Positions 40,146 through 50,600 of a DNA stretch of 64,000 nucleotides are shown here, in pieces. Within the stretch, counting starts at the first letter, position 1. Every line of letters starts with the position of its first letter. Made by a program: the position numbers and the translations under genes. A model generated the notes under the pieces. It saw nothing but the letters and a program-made list of their open reading frames with translations. It made no database searches and was not told the DNA's origin. The DNA lies in assembly GCA_028583405.1 (NCBI GenBank), contig CM053251.1:11791495-11855494 (forward strand), read 5' to 3'. Origin of the DNA: Pogonophryne albipinna (Eukaryota > Chordata > Actinopteri > Perciformes > Artedidraconidae).

Positions 40146-41026
40146 CAGTGGTGGACTGGGACTAAAAATCATCCCGGGACTCTCGACCGGCCCACTTCGG
40201 TACCGCTATTAAATTGTCAACGGGGGGAGTGGGGGATGTCAGGGGCGGCGGGTGCTTTAGGCTAGGGAAGGCTAAGCCTTCCCTAATATTTGTGTCACTG
40301 CATTCTGGTAAAATACAAATATAATGTATAATGTCTGTGTCTTTGACATTAGCGCTGCTAGCCACCTGTGCCCTGTACTACGAAGCCAGTTCAACATACC
40401 CTGGATATGTTTGAGTAACAAACAAACTAACAACAACAAACTAACAAACAAGATCTCGCTAAGTGGTCCTACGACGCTGGTTATCAACTCGGTAAATCAA
40501 GCCAGGGTTTCTCTCACCAGCTGAGAGCACGTTCACGTCTAAGACACGAGTGGATCTGACTTTAATTACATTTGACTTGAGTGTTTCGTCAACATAATGT
40601 GTTGCTTAAAATAATACTTCTGCATACAGTATGTGACACTGTAAGTGTTGCACGGCCAGATACGGCTGGAGAAGCTGACTCAGATAAGGAAATATATGAT
40701 ATATTATGATATTATATGATCGATGATCTGATTGATGATGTAATATGAATGATAAGTGCGACACGTCGGCGTCTTCTCTGCATACGGCAGTTTAAACTGT
40801 ATTTCCTTTATCCTGTAATATGACTTGAGAGATTTAAACTCCGCACACTGAGTTGATCTCTTTTCTATAGACGCCGGAGGCGGGCAGCGTCAGGTAAAAA
40901 AAGTTATTTAGCCTTCCCAAACCTGAGCCTCACGCGCCGCCTATGGGGATGTACTAGTGACTTATCCGACCGGCCCACTTCGGTACCGGCCCATCGGGAT
41001 TCGTCCCGATGGCCAGTCCGCCACTG
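40146..41026. mobile_element. hAT-like element with CAGTGG ends
   Basis: The left end reads CAGTGGTGGACTGG and the right end, reversed, CAGTGGCGGACTGG. The flanks agree at only 5 of 8 bases, so the target duplication is weak. The words GACCGGCCCACTTCGGTACCG appear in both arms. It hosts a further insertion. Confidence 0.6.
40240..40944. mobile_element. Innermost hAT-type element, 705 bp
   Basis: It is flanked by a perfect 8-bp duplication GGGGATGT (40232-40239 and 40945-40952). The ends are related inverted repeats: CAGGGGCGGCGGGTG with GGGAAGGCTAA on the left, and ATAGGCGGCGCGTGAGG with GGGAAGGCTAA on the right when reversed. There is no coding capacity. It is a third-level insertion: inside 40146-41026, which is itself inside 39739-41841. 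Confidence 0.8.
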
Positions 41027-41104
41027 CACCCAGCCTACGTAAACTGTCAACGAGGGGAGCCTCGCTGCGGGGAAACGGTGGACCTAGTGTCCCGATCGGA
41101 GTGG

Positions 41105-41105
<1 letters not shown>

Positions 41106-41135
<30 letters not shown>
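41106..41135. repeat. AAT trinucleotide microsatellite
   Basis: Ten uninterrupted AAT units within the larger transposon. Confidence 0.9.
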
Positions 41136-42335
41136 CCGTGCATTTTATCCATTAATTTCCCCAACATTGTGGTAAAAAAAAACACACGTTTAATCCATGT
41201 TGGTGTACTACAACTACAAAAAGCATCGGTTTGTTTTCTCATCAGGAAATGCAGACCGGCTCAAACAAACGATTTTTAATCATCATTCTCATGATCATTT
41301 AATGTATCATATGTTCGCCGAATTGACATGAAAGCACTAATAAATGTAGTTTAATCCACTTGAGTTTACAACTACAAAAATAATCGATTTGTTTTTATAT
41401 CACATCCTACGGGAGGAAATTCAGCAGCTCTCACTACCGATTTGTAATCCTAATTTAATCATCATCTTCACCACGATCATTTATGTTTATGTTCGCCGAA
41501 TTGACATGAAAGCACTGACAAATATGAATATACTGTAGTCAACTTCATTACAACGTTATTAACGTGCCTAAACTCAGTAATTCACAATTTCTACGCAGCA
41601 TGCCAACACACTTTGTCCGTGTTTCGCTCTCTCGCCGCACAGTGAAGCGTTCCCGCATTGACGTCACTTCCGGCTTCCCCCAAAACTTCAAAATGAGTCG
41701 AAGGAATTCCCCCGCGATGTTCGAAATTATTGATATTTATCGGAACGGTATCGCATCTTCTTTTTTAAACTGACGGTTCGAGATGACTAGTAGCCCAATA
41801 TTTCATTGCACAACAGTTGTTGGGATGCTGTCACAGGCTCTTTAAGCTTTAATAAAACTGCTAAAAGCATGTTAGGTTTATCTGTCCGTTGTTGTTAAAC
41901 ATACTTTTTGCATTGCATTTCAGTCATGTGTACATTAAGTGCTTTGTTTTAAATTATAAATCAGGGTAAAAGCATTGAACTGAACAAAAGTAGACATAAC
42001 TTTTCAAGAGTTTATGTTTTATGATTTTATGTTTTCAAGATTTTATGCAAATATAAGGATTTTTGTCTCACGACACATTTTGGTCATCTGAAGAAAAACA
42101 AATGTAAAACACTTGGCTTCTTACTTTACAGGCCAAGAAAGGTTCATGACCTCATTCAAATCAAAAATACAACTTTTTGAAATACAACAAAAATAGATTT
42201 AAAGTGTTACGTTTTTAGTTAGCTAACGGGGGTCCATGTTATATGTAAATATAGGTAGTTATTAAACAAAAACATAGACATTTTAAACAGTAAAGCGCAC
42301 TTAATTCACAAATTGGTAAGATTAGACCATCTTAA

Positions 42336-42806
42336 AGGAGACCTATCATGCTATATTTGAATAATATATTGTAGGGCCATAAGGTATATTTATACGTTTT
42401 CTTTTTCAAAATATCAAACAGATCATGCATTTTAGCCATGCCTCATTTTGCTCTACTCCACCCCTGTCTTTGCATGCTGCAGCTGACCACGCCCCCTGCA
42501 AAGGAGGGGGCCGAGTTACAAGAGTCATGTTACCATGCTGTTACCATGCCACGGCAACCTCTCATTCCCCTGATTGGTGGAGAGTTGGCCATATAGGCGG
42601 TGCTCCTCGTCACTGACGTCAGACTATTTTCAAATCTGTATCAGTCATATCAGATCTGTTAAAGCCCCGTTTTTTACAGATTTTGGGTATGGAGGAAAAG
42701 AGAGAGTGTTGTGTTTTCTGACACTTGGTGAGTTCCCTGACACACCGGGGACACATATTCATGTATAAAAGACGTACAAAGGTGTATTTTGCATGATAGG
42801 TCCCCT
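42336..42806. mobile_element. TTAA-flanked MITE, 471 bp
   Basis: TTAA lies on both sides (42332-42335 and 42807-42810). The inverted ends are AGGAGACCTATCATGC on the left and, reversed on the right, AGGGGACCTATCATGC. This end sequence is widespread in teleost genomes. It is non-coding. Confidence 0.85.
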
Positions 42807-43440
42807 TTAAATCAAATAAACCAAAAACACTGATATCATTGGATGCTGTAGTAATAATATTTGTCGTTTGAACAGTACAAAAAAGTTGTTATTAATAAAC
42901 AAGAATACAGTTTGAAAGGAGAGTGATTTGTAAAGTATCCATAAAGAAAAAGAAAATCAACTTACAGTTCTGTTTCATATGGGTGTTGAGAGATGTATCC
43001 ATAGATTTCCTAATGTTCCTCTCAAAGTGCACCAGATTGATGCTTTTAACTTCAATATTTAAAAAAAAGAGTCTTCCCTGGGGTGCATGCCCCCGGACCC
43101 CCCTAGAGGAGGTGAGGTTCCCCCCCCACTTAAATCATGTTCAAATGGATAGGAAACTAAATACAGTTGCACACATCTTGTGTCCATATCTTTCTGTTTT
43201 GGTGGTCATGCCACAACCGTGCACGCACAAGTCATAGTAAGTGTAATAAGTGTCTGCATTTGGGGGGGGCAGCAGCAAATTGGTCAGGGCCAGCCCTGGC
43301 TGTCCACATTTGTTTTTGGTCACAAAGCAGGCAGCAGCGGCTGCCATTCACGTCACTGTCTATCACTGTAACAGGTAAACCCATTGTTCCAAAGGCAGGT
43401 ACTTGACTTTAAATGTTAAAGTCAAGTAGGCCTACTATAC

Positions 43441-43535
43441 CATACCATACTACATAACTGGTGTTATGTCTATGGTGTCATTTTAAAGTTTAAAATGACA
43501 CCATAAACATAACACCAGTTATGTACTATGGTATG
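43441..43535. repeat. 95-bp near-perfect palindrome (47-bp arms, 1-nt centre)
   Basis: The arms 43441-43487 and 43489-43535 are reverse complements at 45 of 47 positions with a single G between them. The innermost part is TTTTAAA/TTTAAAA. The arms contain CATAACTGGTGTTATG and CTATGGTGTCATTTTAAA. Transcribed from either strand, this would fold into one long hairpin with almost no loop. Confidence 0.9.
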
Positions 43536-45050
43536 TCGATAAATAGGAAAAAAAGTAATAGTATGTAGCCTATGTTTAAAAAAAAAAAAAGTAATAGTAT
43601 TTATCAACTTCTACTATTTAGAGAACCTGGGGACAACCTGATGAACCATCTGTAGTTTGGTATGTTTTTTACAAAGATTCCAATAATCCAAATTACTTCA
43701 GTATTCATTTTACGTATACTTACGTTTTTAGCTCTGTTGAAACGTAAATGTTGTGTGCTATTAATTGTGAAAGAAACTGGCCATGGCTATTATTTGCAAT
43801 ACATATATTTATTAACACTGAATATTCAAACATTTTTCAAAAAACTACACATGTACAGTATAAGCATTACAATCTGTTAGTTCATTAATACATAATATTA
43901 TACTTGTAACTTTCTAGAATACCTTTAAGAAACAACGCAAACACCACACATCTTTAAGTTCCTGTTTTCTAGTCATTTTTTAAATTGGCAAGGTAGTAAA
44001 TTATGTGAGCTCAAGTACTTTGCATAAACATTTTCTCTCAATCAAATACATCATTACAGCTTTTGTTACTCTAGATAAACACGTGTGCTTTGCAAAGGCA
44101 AATACATGCAGTCACTCATCTAAATATCTGTCACCCACATATGAATGTCCCTGTTATATCTGTAAAATGACAGGTAATGGCACTGCATTAAGAGGCACAA
44201 CCAAAAAAATCAACATTCAGTTATTGATAGAAACATATGTCTCGCACTATAGTAAATGACATGAGTGTAGTCAAACACAGAGATCGGATGTGAAACAGGT
44301 TCACCATCAAATAGATGTTCATGTATAAATGCCATATTTGAAGAAGCTGCTCACCAACAATTAAGGCACAAACAACCAAAGTAGAGCATATGTGTGACTT
44401 TGCCACACTGACTCACTTGACAGCACATTTGATTAAACTTAAACAGTCCATGGACCAAAGCGGTCGACACAGTTCGGTTGTAAATAGCAGATCATCAGTG
44501 TTGCACATTTAAATATACTTATAGCAATACTGAACGAGAGACTGGCCTCACTAGTAGACGTTAACTCCAGGAATCTAAGGCACTGTGTGAGTGCAAAAGG
44601 CAACATTTTCGAAAGGTACAAAAGTAAAACTGAAATCAAATCTATATACCTTAATATAATGTATCTGTTTGTGTATATAGCAGGAGTCATCACAAGGGAT
44701 AATGTCTGGATCAGTAAATGTTGGTGGGTCAAGGATCATGATTTCATGAAGGCATGGATGTTTAGTACGGGCCTACCACCAAGTGAAGTAAATCCACTAC
44801 AAAGAGAGAACAGACTAACACCATTTTGTCAAAGGGCAAGACAACAACATAGAGACAAAATGACCACCAAGAGACTCAAAGCAACCTCAATAAGTGTCAA
44901 AACAACAAAAGAAAGATATAACAAAAAGATCAAAACAATTACAAAGTAGATTGAAACTACAAAAAGACATAAAATCATACAAAGACAACAAAAAGAGACA
45001 CTACATGACCACGTAAATACACAAAACAACTACAAAGAGATACAACTAGA
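43536..45050. other. Non-coding DNA downstream of obscn
   Basis: No gene is recognised. In particular there is no kinase, Ig or FN3 signature on the minus strand and no large linker exon. The sequence is AT-rich, with one ACAAAGAGA-type simple stretch near 44850-45040. Confidence 0.5.
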
Positions 45051-45055
45051 GGCTT

Positions 45056-45061
45056 TTTATT
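45056..45061 (-). terminator. obscn: Polyadenylation signal for obscn
   Basis: The minus strand reads AATAAA about 500 nt past the obscn stop codon at 45564. It is the first canonical signal in that direction, which supports 45564 as a genuine 3' end of the transcript. Confidence 0.55.
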
Positions 45062-45563
45062 TACCCTTAAAATAATAGGCTAAATAGAGTGTCTTGCTCG
45101 TATTTAGGACAGGTGGTGGTGCCCATTTTTCTCATGATCCGCCCATACTCGAAGCTGGGTTTGAGTGAACATTATGTATTTTTGTAAAATAAAATGTAAC
45201 TCAGCAAAAGATGATTAAATTTCTCTTCAGTCAAACCTTAATTTCCTTTTCTGTCTCCCCACCATGTTATACAACACTTACTGCATGAGTGAATATGCAG
45301 GTGTAACAAAGCAGTTTGGGTTGAAACATGCTTACAGTGACATTTTCTTATTCGCCTAGTCTAAAGAGACCATCTGACTCTAGCCATTTGTCGAGGAAAA
45401 GACTCAAGAAGATGAGTCTTCTTTCTTTCTAGGCAACGTCCAAATGGAATGGTTTGTTATATGCAGCTAATATTCTTTAGGATATGTCTTATCACCATGT
45501 ACGTAGAAATGTCCCCATTTAAGACTAAGAGGGTGTGTGGTACCAAATTAAAACAGTTTGCTT

Positions 45564-47604
45564 CTACTGGTTCTGATATAGGTTATCACTTATTTGCAGA
45601 GTGACAGGGTTGCCCACTGAAGTGTAGCCATAGGTCTGAGTTGACACTTTGGTTTTAAAGCTTTGCTGCCCGCCCTCGACCCGCTGCACCTCGGAGCAGT
45701 ACGAAGGCTTCACCTCCAGCTTAGCGTGGCTCACTTGGATGGGGACGTGTCTTTCCGTCCTGGACCGGGCTCCGCTGGCTGGGGGGGCCGCAGGCGTGAA
45801 GAGGCTGCTGGAGAGATGCTCCCTGAAGCGGCCGAAGAAGCCGCTCCTCTGCCTCGGCCCCACGCCCGGCCGGCCCACGTTGAGGAGCACCGGCTGTCCC
45901 ACCGCGGAGCCGCCGATCTCCCTCTGCAGCACCGAGATCTCGCAGGGCTTCTCAGCAGCGGGGGTGCTGGTAGAGCCGTAGTTTTCACCTTCTTCTGGCA
46001 CGTAATCCTCCAAGTCTTCCAGAGTCAGAACACGGCCTCCTTGTGTCAGGATCTTAGGCTCTTGCTTACCGAGAGAGTTATCATCTTCATCATCGGGCTC
46101 AAAGATGACAGTTTGATCATCGTCCATGTCCTCGCTGTCCTCTCCTGCTTGAGTGAGGATGGATGAGAGCTCATGGGGGTCTCCAGAGACAGCATCCGGG
46201 GAAATGCTCCCCTCCTCTTCCTCCCAGGAGAGCGGAGAGCTGCTGACGTCTCCCTGCAGCTGAGCCTGCTCCAGCAGCTTGTTGTTGGAGTTGTTGGTGT
46301 TGGGGTTTCTCTCAGGTGGAGACCTCTTGGCTCTTAAAGGAGTCGATGAGCGTTCAGACGTTGCCGGGGAGACGCCTCTCCTCCTCGACACCCTGGGAGA
46401 TTTATTGACTTTATACTCGATGACCTCCTCGACCTCCACCCACCTGCTCTCCATGGCTCTGGCTTCAGCGCCTTCGGGTTGAGTAACATAGAGGGTGGGG
46501 ATGGTGGTCTTTCTCTGAGTGGACATCCTCTTCGGCCTGGCTGTGGGGGACTCTGGGGTGGAGGTCTCGGAGCGGTGGGCTCCAGCAAGAGTCAAGCCGG
46601 GGGACTTGTGTCGCCTCATACGTGGGTTCTTCACCACAGTGGTTATAGTCTCCTCACTGGAGAAGAGAAACAACATTTTAGAGCGCAAGACAAAGAGGTG
46701 GAGGGCTTACATGGACCTGAACACATTTAAAAAGGGAGTATAAACATTAAACACAAATGCTCAGTGTTGCAGAGTAAGCAAGCCATTTAAAAGGTTGCCA
46801 GAGCTGTGTTTACATTTCAAGACGGACATTAAAATAATTTGTAGAAGAGACAAAAGCAACCAGTTAGAGTGAACATGAGATATGAATCTAACTAGGATAG
46901 GCTGACTCCAAGAACTAGTAAGCACTTTCCATAAGCATCAGCAATACAGTTGCCGGTTTAAGGAGACAGCACCCTGGTGAAGACAGCCCATCCTTTCTAT
47001 CATCATTGTGAGAGAATCCCCTGCACTCAGGCTTTAAATACTACACCGCAATGCACACACCTACAGAAGCAGATAGACATACAGCAGAGCTCTAAAAGCA
47101 TTCTATCTCTTAGCAAGCAATATCTAAACAGCAAGGCCAAGAATAAAACATTCAGTGCATCTGTATCACTAAAAGAGCAACTGCAGAGGATAATCTGTCC
47201 TGAAACAATTATCCCTGAACATTCTTGATGGTGACAAATTATCCCAACAGATGATCAGATCAGATCTAGGCAAGAGACATGTAAGGCACAAAATAATTTG
47301 TATGTGGTTCACACTCACATGATGATGGTTTTCCTTGGTATTCTCGTCTCCTGCTCAGTGACTATGGGAGTAAACAGAATAGATTAGTTTAACAACATAG
47401 GTACAATACTCTTAAAGTATAAGTTACATCAACTGATTATGTCTTTAAACCCGCATGAAAACCATGTTTTGCTCCAGCTCCGGGTGTGAGGATGTAGTCA
47501 GTGTCCTTACCTTCAATAGTGATGGCCTGTTCAGAAGAGCGGGCCACAGCAGAGGGAGGAGCCAAATCAGCAGAACACTTAGCATTGCCCAGACGGTTGG
47601 ACAA
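45564..47604 (-). CDS. obscn: Obscurin: non-modular C-terminus ending in a stop
   Basis: Exons 47511-47604, 47319-47361 and 45564-46656 encode about 408 residues with no Ig fold. The last exon is Ser/Pro/Arg-rich with an acidic stretch, [21 protein letters not shown] hydrophobic/acidic motif, [20 protein letters not shown], follows. Mammalian obscurin-A ends in a non-modular tail that binds small ankyrins; this tail is the positional equivalent. The end ([18 protein letters not shown]) aligns loosely with the mammalian segment that precedes the kinase-containing isoform. A possible donor, AATAA|GTGATAAC, lies within the last codons. No kinase exon was found downstream. Confidence 0.88.
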
Positions 47605-50600
47605 CTGGCAAAAGCAGAACATATATTGTTAATCTTAAATGCCTGTTGGTTGTCTATCAACTGGCTAAGAGTCAACAGAATGTTTGCATAGAGGCAATGT
47701 TTATACTTTCCCTATATCTATCAGTTTGAATATCACATGGTTTTCTTGCAAGTTTGCTATTTTTATGCCAACCAACCTCGCACTCGTAGTGTCCCAGGTC
47801 TCTCTCTGTCAGGTTTTTGATGACCAAAACCAGAACCCCACTGCGGAGCTCGCTGTAGGTCTGATACTTCTGCTGGTCAGTCAGAAGCCTGCTGTCCTTG
47901 AACCACCTTCACGGATAACACAGGTAGAGAGGAGAAATAAAGGTTAACACACACAAGGCAACAGATGTTACATGGGACCTTTTGAATTTACTTTGAATAT
48001 TCTGAAGATTTCAAACCTGATCTTGGGGTTGGGGGCGCTCTGTATGACACAGGTGAACTGAGTGTCCTCACCAGCAACAAATGTAGCATTCCTCATTGTA
48101 TTCACAAAGCGAGGAGGCACTGCAAGAAATATATCCAAATATAATACACGTTTAAATAACATTATCTACTAAGCTTCACTTCAATTTTGGTGAAGCACCG
48201 TGTGACTGATATTTTCCGTGATAAATCCCTTACCCTGGACAGTGACCTTGCCGAGAGTGCTGGCATTGCCGGCTGAGCTTGTGGCAAAGCACATGTACTG
48301 TCCAGAATCATCTGCGCTCATGTTGTCCAAGATCAGCGTGCAGGAACCGTCAGGGTCCTCGATGATGATGTGGTGAGGGTCTGCCTCCACAGCACGCCCA
48401 TCTGCATCCAACAAGTAAACCATGAAACACCTTTGGCTTCAGATAATGTTTGTATACAGTAATTAGTCTGTCACTCAATGCAAAGTAGCATTACTCTCAT
48501 TTTGAGCAAATGACCGATTAAAAATGGCGTACCCTTGTACCACGTGACCGTAGGTTTGGGGACTCCAGTGACTTTGCAGGCCAGCTTTACAGTCTGACCG
48601 AGCTCTGCTGTGCAGTTAGCCAGGATTTCATCAAAGTCAGGACGACCTGTAAAAGGAGATTAATAAAGAAAGTCAGTGTTGGAAAGTGGGAGAATGCTGA
48701 AATATATTATGCGTGATGAGTGCGGCTGCATCCACACTAGTATCTTTTTCTTTTAAAAACACGCACATTTTGCTACATTACGTCTAGCATCAACTTTACT
48801 ACAGGGTTTTCAAACCCCTTAAATCAGAGACTTGTTAAAAATGCTGGTGACCCTGTTTTAGTTTGACAACTCTGGCATTGTATTTTAGTTTGGACAGGCG
48901 TGAACAGAAAACAACACCCATGAGACCTTCTTGATTTGTTCTGTCCCTATCACAGGATCCTTGTCCCGAAACAAACAAATTCTCATTCGTTATATTTGGT
49001 AACAGTTCCACCTCATCACTGGTCCAAACAAAGACATCTTTGGTCTTACCACTTTCACCACTGCTATTCTCACAGCGTCTACAACTAAACAACCATTTGG
49101 TAAGTTGACGGTCTGCTTCATGTTTATGTACGCCTATTGTAGGCAAGGCAAGGCAAGTTTATTTATATAGCACCTTTCAACACAAGGCAATTCAAAGTGC
49201 TTTACAAAAAACGAAAGACATTAAGAAAATGGCATTTAAAAAGAAAAGATAATAAAAGAAACACTAAAAGATAAAAGTTACAGTGCAGTTTAAGATGTGA
49301 ATAGTTCAATTAAAAGCAGCGGCAAAAAGAAAAGTCTTCAGCCTGGATTTAAAAGTAGTCAGAGTTGCAGCGGACCTGCAGGTTTCTGGGAGTTTGTTCC
49401 AGATATTTGGAGCATAATAACTGAACGCTGCTTTACCATGTTTAGTTCTGACTCTGGGGACAGAAAGCTGACCAGTCCCTGAAGACCTGAGAGATCTGGA
49501 TGGTTCATAATTTAGCAGGAGCTCAGAAATGTATTTTGGGCCTAAACCATTCAAAGCTTTATAAACCAGCAGCAGTATTTTGAAATCTATTCTTTGACAC
49601 ACAGGAAGCCATGTGTAAAGACTTCAGAACAGGAGTGATGTGATCCACTTTCTTAGTGTATATGAATGATTTTGTGATGTAAGTTCTCAGGTGTGTGAGC
49701 TAAAACACTTGCGTGCACAAAGGATGTTTGTTATTAGTGTGAATGTATCCTTGGACTGTGTGTTGCACTTACTCCATGCAGGGGTGCTGTATCGCTGCTG
49801 CAGTTCTCTGAAGTCTCTCAGCCATGAGTTCTTGATGTTAACAGTTCGGGCCTGCAGGGTGTATTTCCTCACAGAGTCCTCGCGCTCATGCCAGATCTCA
49901 AAGGCACGGTCATCACCCTCCACTATCTCATTCACATCAATGTTATTCAACTGAAACAAGACGAATAATACAGAAAACATTATTGAGGCAGGTGATCAGT
50001 AAGTTAACAATTCGGAATGAAGTCTAAAATAGGAAAAGAGGAGTGATTAAATTAAAAGTGTCACCTTCATCATGTTCTTAAAGACATATGCTTGTGTATT
50101 TGTGTTGCTGTCTCTCTTGGGTTTGCAGATTATACAGTAGTTCTTAAACAGGAAGACGTGGCGGTGATGACCTCTAGAGGACGTCCTTATTCCAGGAGCG
50201 CCTTCCCACACTTGGAAGGGTCCCTGGTTTTAAAAGGGGAAAACATTTAAAAACAAAAACAATCAGACAAACTTAATCCTGCCCAAGATCACTTTACTCA
50301 GGGAAGACACAGCAACTCTGCCTACCTGTCTTATCGGCTCTCCTAATACTTCCAGGGTGGCAGGATAGTTCTCGATCATGCCGACATGATGGGTATTCTC
50401 AGAGCGCTGAGGGAGTGCAGACACCATGGCATACGCTTCTTCCAGGAGGCAGCAGTTCTGGCCATTCTTTGCCTTGTTTCTGATGAGCTCCTGGAGATGT
50501 TGATGGAGAGATTTCAATAAAACTGCAGTGACAGTAACACAGGTCTAAAATCAAATGATCTACACTTGCATGGGATGTATTCCTAACTCTCATGCATATC

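Larger units (their letters stand above)
39739..41841. mobile_element. TTAA-flanked DNA transposon, 2103 bp, with nested insertions
   Basis: TTAA flanks both sides (39735-39738 and 41842-41845). The terminal inverted repeats begin AGAGCCTGTGACA. Inside, hAT-type elements are inserted (40146-41026 and, within that, 40240-40944), followed by an AAT microsatellite. A direct repeat of 178-bp period is marked by GTTCGCCGAATTGACATG at 41313 and 41491. No transposase frame remains. Confidence 0.7.

Noticed and set aside
44587..44949. 120-codon plus-strand reading frame
   Set aside because: Its lysine-rich end comes from an ACAAAGAGA-type simple sequence; no domain or splice signals.
32656..45563. 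Search for GJC2, IBA57 and MRPL55, which lie in this block in human
   Set aside because: No connexin, IBA57 or ribosomal protein L55 signature was seen in any frame listed or read; they appear to be absent from the window.
45663..46166. 167-codon plus-strand reading frame
   Set aside because: It is antisense to the obscn terminal exon, whose minus-strand frame is continuous with 33 upstream exons.
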